Positions 50,473 to 62,489 of a stretch of DNA of 64,000 nt are shown piece by piece; the stretch's first letter is position 1, and every line of letters starts with the position of its first letter. Location: contig OY987269.1 in the NCBI GenBank assembly GCA_963920665.1, positions 15,564,501 through 15,628,500 of the forward strand, given 5' to 3'. The position numbers and the translations under genes are program-made. The notes beneath the pieces were generated by a model. The model was not told where the DNA came from, ran no database searches, and saw only the letters and a list, made by a program, of their open reading frames with translations. Origin of the DNA: Straminergon stramineum. Its lineage: Eukaryota; Streptophyta; Bryopsida; Hypnales; Calliergonaceae.

Positions 50473-51558
50473 TCACACATCTTTCAAATATATGCTTAAA
50501 GTTTTATACAACAAAAAGTATTGAACAGAACATTAGTAAAACTGGAAAAACTCCTACACACACCACACCAAGAGAACCAAAAGTAAGGTAGGAACACCCA
50601 TAACCATGAGTGTACCCACAGATGAGAGTAGAATTCCCTCAAAGTGTTCCCTAATGTACCTTGCAACCATCTTCAAAGTACCTTGAAACCATCTCCGTAC
50701 TTAATTGTGGTTGGTGGGCTCTCATTTTTTCAGATTTTGGTGCTAGAATCAAGGCAAATTTAGTAGAGTGTGGCTATGGGTACCCTAGGGAGTTCTACTT
50801 TGAAAATTCATAGAAATTAGATGCCTTATCCAAATATTCTATTTTTTTTTTTGAAAATTCATGATTTTCAATTGCTAATTCTAGAAAAATATTTTTTGTA
50901 GAAAAATTTGACCCCAACTATGCTGAATTGCTTAGAATAACGGTTATGGATGTTCCTACCTTAAGAGAGAGTGAAGAGTGAACTTCCTAGCCTTTTTAAC
51001 ACTTGCCGGTTGAAGTCTCTTTTCCAATCCCATTTGGTGAAACCATTAAAACTCAACACATGGACACTCTTAGAATCCCATGGCAATACTTCAAATCTAA
51101 TAACATCTAAGCTCCTATAACTATGTATATCTAATACCAAATCTTATTTGAACTCTATTCACATGTCAAAACAAAAAATAAATTTATTTACAATTTATTA
51201 TGTTTATACTACTCATCTACTCACATGTACCTACCCCAAAAATTTATGTTGACAAAAACACAAGGTTGGTCTTTTTGTGGTTAAATTTTGAGCATATGTA
51301 GCTTTTAATATTTGAGTGATTAATTTTATTGATTTCAATGGGCTCTTGAATGGAAATTTTAATGCATCTAACTTGAAATTATTTGGATTCTACTTACAAA
51401 TTTGCAGCAGTTCAAAGTTTCTTGGTATATATTCTAAATTTAACACAAAATCTCATTTTTCATTAGTGTAAATTCTCATAATTTGCATACCTTTATTCTT
51501 TTAAAATTTTGAGTGTGGGAATTAGAACATTGATAGAATATTAGGATCTTGAATTAAG

Positions 51559-51658
51559 TACTATTCCCTCTATTTGGAAATAGTGTATCCATTCTCAATG
51601 AAGTCAACACTAAGAATGGATACACTCACGGATACACTATTTCCAAATGGAGGGAGTA
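51559..51658. mobile_element. Stowaway-like MITE (100 bp, TA target site)
   Basis: The ends are near-perfect inverted repeats: ccctctatttggaaatagt and gtatcc on the left, mirrored by ggatacactatttccaaat and ggagggagta on the right. TA lies at both edges (51559-51560 and 51657-51658). The ctccctcc-type terminus and TA duplication are typical of Stowaway (Tc1/mariner-related) MITEs. The inner part also pairs (gaatggatacact), so the whole can fold back. Confidence 0.8.
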
Positions 51659-52070
51659 TTGAATTTGAAATTGAACAAAGAAGTTTTTGCAATGGATTGG
51701 TGTAGCACAATTATTGAATTATATATAACAATATTTCATAGGACTCAAAGTTTGCTACCATACAATCCAAGAGACAAATTTTGAATTTTTGTTAGGTGCA
51801 TAAAATCCAATATTGACAAGGGAAATGAAGGAAAAACTAACATTGAGAATTAAATATGATTTTGAAGAAAATTGGTAGAGGTTTGGACCATATTTAAATT
51901 CATGTTAATGAATGAACCAACTATAATTCAATATAAATTGAAAAGCCAATCTTGTTCCATTGTTAAATTATAGAGTATTATGTATTGAAAAGAATACATT
52001 TAATAAAAAACCAAATATCATACTTTACTATCCACAACAATAATATTTACCAAGAAGAAATACATCTTAA

Positions 52071-52607
52071 CCCTTAAGTGCCAAAGTGGCCATTTTATGG
52101 TTGAACCTCAACATTGGGCAATATTTTCAAGTCGAAAAAAAACTATTTTAAAAAAAATTCTCTTTATTCAAACAAGATGGGATTTTCTTTCGATTTTTAT
52201 ATTCAAAACTAAATTTGCTTTGGTCAAACAAAAATTATAAGGGAAATAGTACAAAGTGTTTAGAATTTATCTAGTGTTGGAAAATTTACTATTTGGAGAA
52301 AAGGTTGTTGTTCTCATTACTAGATTTTAAGCATTTCTTACAAATTTATAGGAACCACAATTTTGACCAATAAAAAAAAATTCAAATACTATAGATAGAA
52401 ATTATATTTATGATGAATTTTTGAAGATATATCTTCAAATTTCATTTGAAGAGAATCTAAAAATAATTTTATAATTTTTGCTCTTATGAATAATTTTGAG
52501 TTTTTGTACTTTATATTATTTTCTTTAATGTAGACATCAAAAAAGTAACATAACTTGTATTTTATAACAAATTTGTGTTTTATTCAAACCTCTTAGGCTT
52601 TTAGGGG
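52071..52607. mobile_element. TIR element bounded by TTAA (family copy 'E3')
   Basis: TTAA (52067-52070) precedes CCCTTAAGTGCC. The right end reads ggcttttagggg followed by TTAA (52608-52611). The ends pair over roughly 11 of 14 positions and match the other copies. The 537-bp interior has no coding potential. Confidence 0.55.
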
Positions 52608-53249
52608 TTAAGGAAATTTGGTAGTACTTTGTAAGTCGAGAAAGAATCTTTATTTCTAAAGAAACAAACTAGATAACTACAACTACTATTCTTGGTGGTC
52701 AAGGTCAACAAAAAATATTTTTGCATATGGATGCTACAATTTTTCAAATTTTTTTTGGATGGAAAAATAAATGTTGTGAAGTAATTATATTTTTTAAGAA
52801 TTTTTTAGTCCCAATTCTCCAATATTCATTAATTTTTTGTTAGGAAATATCAACCTTTGGACATTGAATTTGTATGATATGCACTCGTATGTAAATATTG
52901 GGTACAATGATAGTATTTTAAGCACCATGTAAATAAATCAAGTTATATTATTCATGAATTATCATCTTGAAAAGGTGTATCCGAAACTCCCTCCCCCTCA
53001 GGCATTTTCCTATATTGAATTCTAGATTATTACATACAAAATATTCTATAATAGTGACTATGGGTCCCCCCACTAAGAAAATCCTAAGAAGAAAAGCTTC
53101 ATTATTCCTTGTATCAGCCACATACCTTAGACCACCTCATCTAATTCTCTACGTGACAAAGAACTTGGATTCTCTAGTGTGTGACATGGACCCTCTAACA
53201 AGAGGTTAACTATGTTCAGTGAACTTCACATTCTCATAGGCATAGAATC

Positions 53250-53630
53250 TCATGATCGACAAATTTAATCATCCAACAGAATTTTATCCTATAATGACAC
53301 AGTAGTCTAAAAGTGTTCAATGAATGACTTTCAAGATCATTGTAGATAAGAATAATGCACCTATTGATTCAAAAATTAGATCATATTTGAATGATTATCT
53401 TAGTCATCAGCCATCATCCTTTTAGAATTATTCATCCAACGAACTTAATCATCCAACAGGCTTAAGAGTAAGCATCCAACAAAACTTAATCATCCAGCAA
53501 ACAAAATCATACAACATACGTAATCATCCAGCATACGTAATCATACGAAAAACACATAATCATTCATCATTCAACGAACGCATTCATCCAACGAACTTAA
53601 TCATCCGACATTCATCCAAGGTACATCATT
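53250..53630 (+). repeat. Degenerate short tandem/interspersed repeats upstream of P58IPK
   Basis: The phrase aatcatcca(a/g)c(a/g) recurs about ten times with spacers of 8-20 bp, often followed by aa-cttaatc or atacgtaatc. It ends about 260 bp before the start codon of the next gene, so it lies in that gene's promoter region. Confidence 0.7.
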
Positions 53631-53891
53631 CACGGGTACCCTCGAAAGAAAAAGGACAAAACCGCCGTCTACGTTGTCCACTCTAGCCTCAGACCTCTTG
53701 GTCGGAACACAATTCTGCACACGATTTCCGGCGCTAGTCTTTTAAAATTTGCAGCAAGGATTCGTTCGTTAATCTTTTGCAGAATTTTCGTTTTGAAAAT
53801 TTCACCGATCGCACCTAATCGCGGAGCGCCCTTCTGAAGAATTAGGGGTTTAGAGTTCCTGCATTGCTTGATCCTCCCCCCGCTGTGAAAG

Positions 53892-56800
53892 ATGAGGAGC
53901 TGGAGGAACGATGATCCCGAATCAGGGCGAACTCGTTCTTTGATCGACCATCGCCACAGCAGCAGCATCTTCGTTTTCTCGCTCTTATTAATCTTGCGCC
54001 ATGTTTCGTGTGTTTTCGCAAACGATGCTGGTAATTCAATTCTCCTCTTTCGCAGGGTTTTCTGTGTCGCTAGTGCACTTTGGATCGGGATTCGATTTCT
54101 CAAATTCTTCAATCTTCTGGTTTTTGTCAAAGTGCAAGGATTCTCAATTCCATTGTTGTCGAATGTTTAGACTGCTGCGTTCCTGAAGTTTAGCTCATTG
54201 GTGTTGCAAATTCTTGGTTCCGACAGTCTTGAATTCACGAAGGAAGAGGTTAGGGTTGGGCTTGGGGTTTTGGTTTGTGGGAGCTCAGTAATTCCATTCC
54301 AAGGTAACCACACCTGAAAGCGGCCAAGCCTTAAGCTCTAAGTCCAGTCCTGTTGTCTAACTGACCAAATTTTTAATTGACTCTTGTTAGCAATTGCAAA
54401 GGGATTCCAATGCATCAAAATATGCCAAATTGGGATGTTGGAAGGAAAAGTTATTAGAGTGTTCAAAGTTTTTATTGGTAGATGTAGACAGGGAATCACG
54501 AGCTTAGGGTTTGGCTTGTTAGAGCTCGTGAAGGGCCAAGAGCCCAAATTGGCCTCCATTTTTTTAGTAGCTTTGAGTAGGTCACATGGTGACTTTTTCT
54601 TGTCCCATTCTATTTAGACTTCAACTAGCAGGTGTTCTTCACTTATTTGGGGGGATATGAAAATTGGTCCCATCTGAACGTGTTTTTCACTATATGATCA
54701 ATTCAATTAGTCGTTTTGTAACCTTTGAATGTTTTAGGGTTAATACCAGCTCAATTCTACCCCTCATAAACCTGATGGGGAGTTGTTGGTTTGACTTCGA
54801 CAGCATCTTATTTACAGGCTGGAGATGCCGCATTATCCAAAGGAGATTATACCATTGCGCTAAAACAGTACAGCAAATTCATTGGTGAGCTGTAATTCTA
54901 CCACTTGCCGTAGGCTTAGGTTTTGTGAACTTGTGGAAGAAAGTGCTGAATTCTTTTCGCTTTCCTTCTATTTCCATATAGTTGATTCACACTTGGCGTA
55001 TTCTTTGCACTGAGCAGATCCATCATGACTTTGCAGAGTTGGATTCCGTAGCGCCATTAGGGTTTACTAAAAGATCAGCTGTGTACCTTCAACAACGAAA
55101 GTACCGAGAGGCTTTGGCAGATTTAGGCACGGCACTATCAGTGGACCCAACCTTCTTGCAAGGTTACCTGAACAGAGGACGCCTTTTGCGTCAAATGTGC
55201 CGGTAAGCTATTGATGTTCCGTAGATGAAATCTAAACTTTTCTATGATATTCTGGCATATTTTGAGGCCTCCTCCCCTGCAATCAACGAGTCAGTGAGCA
55301 CATCAGGTCTCCAATCCTTTGCATTTTGTTCTTCGATCATAACAATTCTGAACAATTTAAAACGCAATGTTCGTTGGTTTTAATACCAAGCCTTCCCCGC
55401 CACAGCGAGTTTGAATTTCTCAGTTTAGATCATCTAATCATTTTGGACTATAGTTTTGATCTTGTTTTTCTTTTCTTTTTCTGTGTGCTTGCATCATCTC
55501 GTGGAGTCTGGTTCTTATGATCGGTACACCATGATGAGTGCAGATTCACGGAAGCAGAGATAGATTTTAAGAAGGTTTTAGAGCTCAAACCTAGGCACTC
55601 AAGCGGGCAAAAAGAGCTGGAAAAGTCGTCTCATGCCAGCGTTTTGCTGGGTCAGGCGACGGCCCTATTCGATGCTGAAGAAATTGACCAGGCTGCAGAG
55701 GCCCTGGAGAAAGTTTTGGACGTGTCTTCAGAGTGTGCTCCGGTATTTTCATCTCTGTTTGTGGTTTTTTAAACTTCAAATTTTTTTCATTTGAAAAAAT
55801 AAAAATAAAATCTTTTTTTCCAGCGAAGTAGTTGTCATGGTATGGAATTTCTAGAAAACTCGTAAACTGAGTGCTCGTGGACTGAGTGTTACTGCTCCCT
55901 GGGCGCCGTCTTGAAATATTTGTGACACTTTTGTTCACATCTTTAGGAGATGCCACATTGGGAATCGCCAAATTTGGGCCTTATTTCGAATGGAGGAGTT
56001 TGGTTAGTAATATAGAAGACCCGGAGGAGAAGCCTAGCATAGTATAGGGTTTCTTTCCGATGCTTTGAGACCCAGCAGATGAAGACCCTGGATCTGAGCT
56101 TCAGGGTCCTCTTAAAAGACCCTCATCAATCACGTACCTATGAAGTAGAGCAAATAGAGTTTATGATAATGCTAGATATGCCATGCAGAAGGACGTCCCG
56201 CTTAGGGTCCAATGAAGAATTTATGAGAAAGGGGTCCCTTAGGGGTTGATCTCATTGATCTTTTGGTTTTTAAAATTGCACTTGGATAATCTATACTTTG
56301 AATAGGACTTTGCCTTTGATACCCTATGGAAAACCGGGTCTGCATGACCATTCTAATCCCGATTTGAGGAATTTTGAATCTATCTATAGTCAAGAAGAGC
56401 TCTCGACAGATGCCAACAGTGTATTTTGTTGCTACATTCAGGCACGTTTGTTGAGAGCTAAATTGGCATTGAAAAAGAAAGATTACAGCGAGGCAGTTGC
56501 GGAGGCAGGACGTGTGCTGAAATCGGATGAGAGTGACTTGGATGCTTTACTAGTTCGTGGCAATGCATATTTATATCTTGCTGACCATGATGTTGCCCTC
56601 AGGTACTATTACCTTTCTTTAAATTTTGTTTGAACTTATTTTAGTTAATTTGTAGCTCAGTTCATTTGATAGAAAAAGAGCTAGTAAAACTAAAATAATT
56701 CATAAAACAACTTGCAAACTCTGTGCAGACATTATCAGTCCGGACTTCGATTGGACCCTGAACACGGAGAACTGAAGAAGCAGTATTTCAAGTTGAAAAT

Positions 56801-59398
56801 GCTGCTAAGGAAGACCAAGGCCGTATGTCACAATTCCCTTTACTTACTGAATCACACGTGTTTGACCTTTGCTTGTCCTTGTCCATGGAGGTTTGGACCT
56901 ACATGAGGTTGCTCTGTTCGGATAACTCTGATTTGTTCTCAGAAATTACTCCTCGTCGTGCTCTGCCACTATGTATGAATCTGAGCTTGGCTTTTGTTTT
57001 GGAGGAGTTTCCAAATGTTCAGTGAGACCCTCATGAGGTTAGCACTTGGTCCATCCTATTAAGGATTTGCTACGCAGACAGTTTCAGGAGGCTTATGTTT
57101 GATCACAAAGTTGTGAAAATTTGCAGGCCAATGAGGCATTAGAAAAGAACAAGTTCCGCACTGCAGTGGAAGCCTACCTTGCAGCTTTGGAGGTTGTCCC
57201 AGACCATGATCTCCACAACATCCAGCTGAATATGGGGCTTTGTAAAGCATTGGTGAAACTTGGGCGTGGGAAAGATGCTATTGCTCGTTGCTCTCTCGTT
57301 TTGGAAATGGATAGTGCTTCTCTCGAGGCACTAGAGCAGGTGCCTTCACACTACTTGTTAGGACATGTTACATGGAATGTTTCTATTTCAGTATCTTGCT
57401 TTACAATTGTGAGATCAGCGTGACTCTTAATGCCCTGCCCGCACCAAGTAGCTCTGAATTAGCTAATTGGGCCGTTAGCTAATTAGCTAATCGTTAAGGT
57501 CCATTAGCAAGTTGGAAGTTACTAACTTCTTGTATGCCTGCAAGGTGACTAATGGGGTGTTAAGCTTTCAAGTTAGCTAATTGCTGCTACTTGGTTGGTG
57601 TTGTGAGATTAAGCATTTCTAACCAATATTGGGGAATGAAGTTAACTGATGGAAATGAATGTAATGTCATTGCAAGTTATGGTATGTTCGCACTTGGTAT
57701 TAGGGGTGTTGTTTGCAACATGAATCTAGTCCAAAAGTAGGTCTAAGTTCGTTCCTAAGACCCTCAGTAACAACACTCTTTAACACCAAGTGCGAACATA
57801 CCATTAGTTAGTAGGAGTTAGCACCAATTTGCTGATGTAATTTGGGCAGTGCGGGCAGGATAAGCAATATAGTATCATGGATGAGCAGAAAATGTTTAAT
57901 CAATGCTGGTTAGGATGTATGCTTGCAAGAAATTAGATAGGATAGAGCGGTTCAAAGAGCTAGTTGGTTAAAGTCTCACATTTTCTTGGGTACAGAGAGC
58001 GGAGGCAAAGTTACTTGAGGAGGATTGGGACGGAGCTGTGGCTGATTTTAAGGCCGCTCTTCAGCAAAATCCACAGGTTAGTAAGTGGATCCCCACTTGT
58101 TATTTTATTTCTTTTCCAGGCACGCTTTGAGTTGTAGGCTAGTTGTGAATGTTCCAGTGACATTTACCTATGATTACTGAATTGTCGAAATCTAAAGCTG
58201 CGAGAATCTTAGTCTCTTGGATTTGTTTAGGTTGATCATATTGGCTGTGCAGTAATTATTATTGAAATATGTGAAGATCTCGTCGTAGTAGTGGAAATCC
58301 CACCCCAAGGTATTCTACAAAACGTTGCTGCACTTGCCTTGGCAATGTTCACTACCTTAAATGCCTTCACTATTGGTCGGGTTTAACGCGACTTGGTTTT
58401 CAAGAACTCTTTCCGGGGGGTTTCTTCTCTTGTTTCTCTTCTTAACTCTGGTTGAACCTCAATAAGAACTCTATACATCTGCAGGACCGAAATCTTAGAG
58501 AGGGACTTCACCGGGCTGAGCATGCTTTGAAACTAAGCAAGCGGAAGGATTGGTACAAAATTTTGGGTTTGTCAAATACAGCATCAGCAGCCGAAATCAA
58601 ACGTGCTTACAAAAAACTTGCACTTCAATGGCATCCTGATAAGAATCAGGACAACCAGGAGGCGGCGGAGGACAAGTTCCGTGAAGTTGCTGAGGCCTAT
58701 GAGGTGAGTTGACAACCGTTTGTTCTTATGTATCTTAGTATTGTTCTTATGTACCGTAGTATTTTTATGTTGTTAATTGTACGTGCACACAAGTATAAAA
58801 TCCAACCGGCCAAAGGGGTGCTTGAAAAACTAGCTTTGCAATTGACAGGGTTTCTATGAGAAACTGTCCTAAATGGCGTTGAATTGACAGGGGTTTTCGC
58901 AGGCAGGTTTTCTGTGAGTAGGGGTTCCACTACTGGTGTTGTCTTGATACTCTCCTTTCATCTTTAGAAACTTGTTTTTAGTTCAAGAGATGCATTTTGG
59001 GGGGGTTGTTTTTTCCCGTGGATGTTGAATCCCAAGTGCTCACAAAAAATTTCATTTCATCTCTTATCGTGTACTGCTTGGATGCTTGTCCATATTCCAG
59101 TGTTGGGCCCCTCAAGGTATTATAGTGTCTATTGAATCACAGTGTTTGTAACATATGTTAAACTTTTATTTAATATCCTTTGTTCTTCCACTATACTCTG
59201 CTATTACTTGTTCTTAATCTGGATGTGATTACGTGACAGGTGCTTGGAAACGAAGAGAAGAGAGAAAAATATGACAGGGGTGAGGACCTGGAAGAGCAGC
59301 AAGGAGGCCAAGGGTATAACCCATTTCATGGAGGTGGAGGTCAAACATTCTCTTTCCAATTTGAAGGAGGATTTCCTGGTGGCGGGTTTCACTTTTAG
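53892..59398 (+). CDS. P58IPK: ER-luminal TPR/J-domain co-chaperone, P58IPK (DNAJC3) type (10 exons)
   Basis: This is a co-chaperone that binds unfolded chains through TPRs and stimulates BiP through its J domain in the ER lumen. Exons: 53892-54030, 54825-54884, 55037-55202, 55544-55742, 56442-56602, 56729-56822, 57127-57339, 57996-58076, 58485-58703 and 59240-59398, giving 1491 bp (496 aa). A hydrophobic signal peptide (about residues 26-44, ending VFA) precedes about nine TPR-like helix pairs. The J domain (about 392-460) keeps HPD at residues 421-423 within [10 protein letters not shown]. It ends in a Gly/Phe-rich tail (YNPFHGGGG) finishing HF. Length and order match the family. The exon 2 edge is uncertain. 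The good acceptor tttacag (ends 54817) gives the wrong phase after donor 54030. An AG seven bases on (54824), or a weak donor near 54052, restores the TPR frame. I see no ER-stress element in the immediate promoter. Confidence 0.92.
54381..54519 (+). repeat. Intron-1 segment duplicated at 45.6 kb
   Basis: This is the counterpart of 45634-45775. It lies inside intron 1 of the P58IPK-like gene, in the same orientation. Confidence 0.7.
57434..57861. mobile_element. Outer MITE-like element in P58IPK intron 7
   Basis: cctgcccgcac at 57434-57444 is exactly inverted at 57851-57861. The sequence between is rich in tagctaatt-type short repeats and is itself interrupted by the Tourist-like element at 57680-57803. 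The target duplication is not clear. The short GC-rich terminal repeats resemble hAT-type MITEs, but this is tentative. Confidence 0.45.
57680..57803. mobile_element. Tourist-like MITE in P58IPK intron 7 (124 bp, TTA duplication)
   Basis: tggtatgttcgcacttggt at the left is mirrored by accaagtgcgaacatacca at the right, continuing with two to three mismatches into a ggtgttgtt/aacaacac block, about 34 bp of inverted repeat. TTA flanks both sides (57677-57679 and 57804-57806), the hallmark of PIF/Harbinger-derived MITEs. The near-perfect ends suggest fairly recent insertion. Confidence 0.85.
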
Positions 59399-59847
59399 GA
59401 TGAGGGTTCACCTCCGATGTTGTCAAGTTGAGAAAATTTTTAGAATTCGAAAGCTCTTTAAAAACGTACCTACTCTTGGAGTCGATTATTACAGGGACAT
59501 TTGCCCTAACATTTCCGCTGCCGTGAGTCCTTGGTAACCCCTAATTGCTAATTTTCCATCTGCTTTCTTCAATTTTCCTCCTGCTAAATGCCAATTCTCC
59601 ACCCACAATTTTTCCTTGTTATAAGATGAAGGTAGCTATTTCCATTCTTTTGAGAGAAATATTGCAGAGGTCAAGATTGATTTTTGTATCCAAAATAGAT
59701 ATAATTAGAGATGGTTGTAGAAGGAGAAATGAATTTCCAATGTACCAAACATTAGATATAAATTATCAAAGTAAGATTCTATTGAAACAAATTAAACCAT
59801 TTTTTTCATTCATATTCATGACTTGGACATTTAAAAATTTTAGATGC

Positions 59848-60417
59848 ACTCCCTCAATTCCATAATACTAGTCCCTCTTGGTTTTTTTATTTGTACAAAA
59901 TTATTTGTCCCACTACTCCAGACCTGATTTGTTGAGCATGATTTCTTTTGTATTTAATGTTAACTAATGAAATGAAGTATAGGAAGTCTAGTTTATTCTC
60001 CCTTTGTAGGCCAAAAAATATCCCAAAAATTGACTTTTTTTTAAAAATAATTTGAGGTTGGTTGGGCTAAAGACTAAATGACGTTGAATTTTGCATTGAA
60101 TATGTTGACTCCCAAGACATTTTTGTGTACATTTAAATTCACTTAGAAGTCAACATAGTTGCCTAGGAAATCTTCCTTTTTTTTTATAAAGCCTATCTTT
60201 ATTCATGTGTGGCACTTTGTAACTATTGCAACCTCTTATTTTTTATTTTTATCTTTCTTTGATTGTTGTCAATAGCCATTTGTACTTATTTTTGCACTTG
60301 AGAGGATATATTGCACATCTAGTATAGAATCATTTGATCTTGTTATGCATTATAAAATTATTGTCAAATCCTTAATTATTTCAATACTACTAAAAATTAC
60401 TAGTATTATAGGATGGG
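59848..60417. mobile_element. Candidate TIR element downstream of P58IPK
   Basis: ctccctcaattccataatactagt (about 59848-59873) is inverted at about 60396-60417 as actagtattataggatgggg, pairing at most of about 20 positions. The ctccctc start is Stowaway-like. The 570-bp interior is AT-rich and non-coding. The boundaries and target duplication are uncertain. Confidence 0.4.
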
Positions 60418-60419
60418 GC

Positions 60420-61260
60420 CATGGATTATATGTTTGCAAAAGACATGGTCTATGATTCAAACATGAACTTCAAAACCTTCCCTCATTGTTTGTTCCCATA
60501 TTTTGACTATTTCTGATTGGAATTTTTTATTTTCTAAGGCGAAATTGCATATCTTCTATAATTCATAGAAGGAAAAAATGAAAAAAAATTCATATTGAAT
60601 ATGGCATACTACATTAGCTCAAAAATCTAATAAATTTTCTAAAGTTTTATATAATATTGGAAATATTAGGAAAAAAAAATTTACTGTGGATAGAAATTGT
60701 AGTTCATTAATTTTGCTGCCTCCTTGTATGTAAGTGATAGGTCTTGCTAACTTCATGGGATTCATGGATTGGATCCCAATAATTTTTTATTAGCTACTTT
60801 TTAATATTTTGGGAGTTGAAAGAAGAGACTTCAAGGTTTACATACTATTCCAACTATTAAAGAACACAATCTATAACCATATAGTCAAACTTCAAAATTC
60901 TCCATTTTATATATTCCAATTTGTCACTATTTATGGGTGAATGTTTTTATTTTTAGTTTTGAGTCAAAGACGAAATCACATGTCTCATTTATTTTATACT
61001 AGTATAGACCTATTGCAGTGTAACATGGAACTTAGGAGTATATGGACTGTACAACCAATCGACTATCAGCCTTATAGAATCGTATGAAAAACATTCAAAA
61101 TTATAAGATGAAATAATCGGGATGAAAACTTGACCAAATTTGTAACAATGACAATGAGTCATGACAGATTGTGTGACAATGTGTAATTAATATAATAGAT
61201 GTTATAAACTTGTCAAAGTGAAAAATTGAAATTTTATTACAGTTTAGTAAAAAAACAAAA
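60420..61260. other. AT-rich intergenic DNA without visible features
   Basis: No ORF, repeat or RNA gene could be supported here. It forms the distal promoter region of the next gene. Confidence 0.5.
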
Positions 61261-61268
61261 AACAAACA

Positions 61269-61301
61269 GACACGTGTCCAGATGCTTATTTGCCACGTGT
61301 C
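61269..61301 (+). promoter_or_regulatory. Paired G-box / ABRE-like elements
   Basis: GACACGTGTC (61269-61278) and GCCACGTGTC (61292-61301) both carry the CACGTG core, 23 bp apart start to start. They lie about 1.2 kb before the first ATG but within about 170 bp of the likely 5' UTR start. G-boxes bind bZIP and bHLH factors and are common in light- or ABA-responsive plant promoters. The functional role is inferred. Confidence 0.6.
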
Positions 61302-61700
61302 ATCCTCCGACACACTCCACCCCCGTCTCCCGCCAACAGTTGACGTCCCCGTTCCGTTAGGCCACCGGAGCGTTTGAAAAACTAAAGGACTCACAGGGCT
61401 CCGAGCATCCCCCAACAGAGCAAGGCAGCTTCCTCTACAAATTGCCGGCTCACGCTTTCTACCGCTGTTCAGTGTAGCTCCCTTGCAGCTGAAGCAATAT
61501 CATTTCCACCACAATACTGTTATGACGTACGGATATCTTTCATTGCTTACTCAGAAGCTTCGCCGACCTTAGTTTGCGTGAGTAAGTAAAGAGCAACATT
61601 TCCGAAGACATTCAATTCAAGGCGTGTGAGTGAGACTTGCGAATTCAGGCACGAGGGAGAAGTGAGCTGCAGGGAGATCGGATCATTCTCCTTTGATCAG

Positions 61701-62460
61701 GTAATTCGTCTTTGTTGTAGGTTTGGATGAATTCGAGATGCGAATGAACTAATTAGACTGTGGGAGCACTCTGCGCTTCATCACGCGCTTTAATTTTGTG
61801 CGTGCTTAGATGTTTTGGGAGCTGAATCTTGACAATTTGAGTTTCTCATGGATTTGATTGAACACATGCGGTTGCAGATGCACGCGAAGATGCTTTGTGC
61901 TGGTCATTTAATTCTCACTGCTCTTGAGATGGATCATTCTCCTTGAATTGATCCAGATTACACTTAAGACGAAGTACCTGATCGAGTTGCGAATGAGACT
62001 GTGGGAGGACTATCATTGATTTAATTTTGCACGTGTGTTCGCGCCTAGACGTTGTAGGAACAGAATCTTGAAATTTGAATTTCTCGTAGCTTTGATCAAC
62101 ACATGCGGTCGAAGATTCACGCAAGGATGCTCATCCTGGTCATTATATTCTTACTGGTCTTGAGATGGATCATTTCAACTTTGTTGTAATTTGAACCAAT
62201 TCGAGTACTAGCGAAGAAGACGGTGGGATCAAGCTTCTTCGCGATTGCATGTTCTGTACGCAACTTTTCGTGACAATTTGATTTTCTGAATCTTAAGTTA
62301 GGTCGAATACGTACTGTCGAAGACGCACTCGAGGATGCACATAAGACGCTGCTTCTTTTGCTTCCTGTGGATCGATCTCATGAGTAAGTCACCTAGCTGC
62401 CAATAGAAGATTTGCAGAATCCACTTTCCTCTTACTAATGTTTTATTTTATGTACCAGGG
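61701..62460 (+). other. Probable 5'-UTR intron with internal tandem repeat
   Basis: A leader exon appears to end at tttgatcag before gtaattcg (donor at 61701). An acceptor tgtaccag ends near 62459, 30 bp before the start codon. Within the intron about 230-bp units repeat: gagatggatcatt, gactgtggga, tttaattttg, cacatgcgg and ctggtcatt-like blocks recur in order in about 61690-61925, 61926-62166 and, more decayed, 62167-62350. Transcript data would be needed to confirm the splice sites. Confidence 0.55.
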
Positions 62461-62489
62461 TCTAGCTGGTCAGTAACGATTCACTTGAG

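Larger units (their letters stand above)
49930..53640. other. Gene-free AT-rich interval
   Basis: No gene is visible. It contains a 48-bp tandem repeat (50361-50472), a spaced inverted repeat aaggtaggaaca..ccataacc (about 50586-50606 against 50940-50961), a Stowaway-like MITE (51559-51658), a TTAA-bounded TIR element (52071-52607) and degenerate AATCATCCAAC repeats (53250-53630). Confidence 0.5.

Noticed and set aside
53250..53630. CRISPR-like array
   Set aside because: Repeats are short, degenerate and irregularly spaced in a plant promoter; no cas genes.
53669..54130. 153-codon minus-strand ORF over the P58IPK first exon
   Set aside because: Antisense to the signal-peptide exon and 5' UTR; no family similarity.
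57680..57803. A microRNA hairpin in P58IPK intron 7
   Set aside because: The TTA duplication and terminal position of the repeats fit a Tourist-like MITE better; small-RNA data would be needed.
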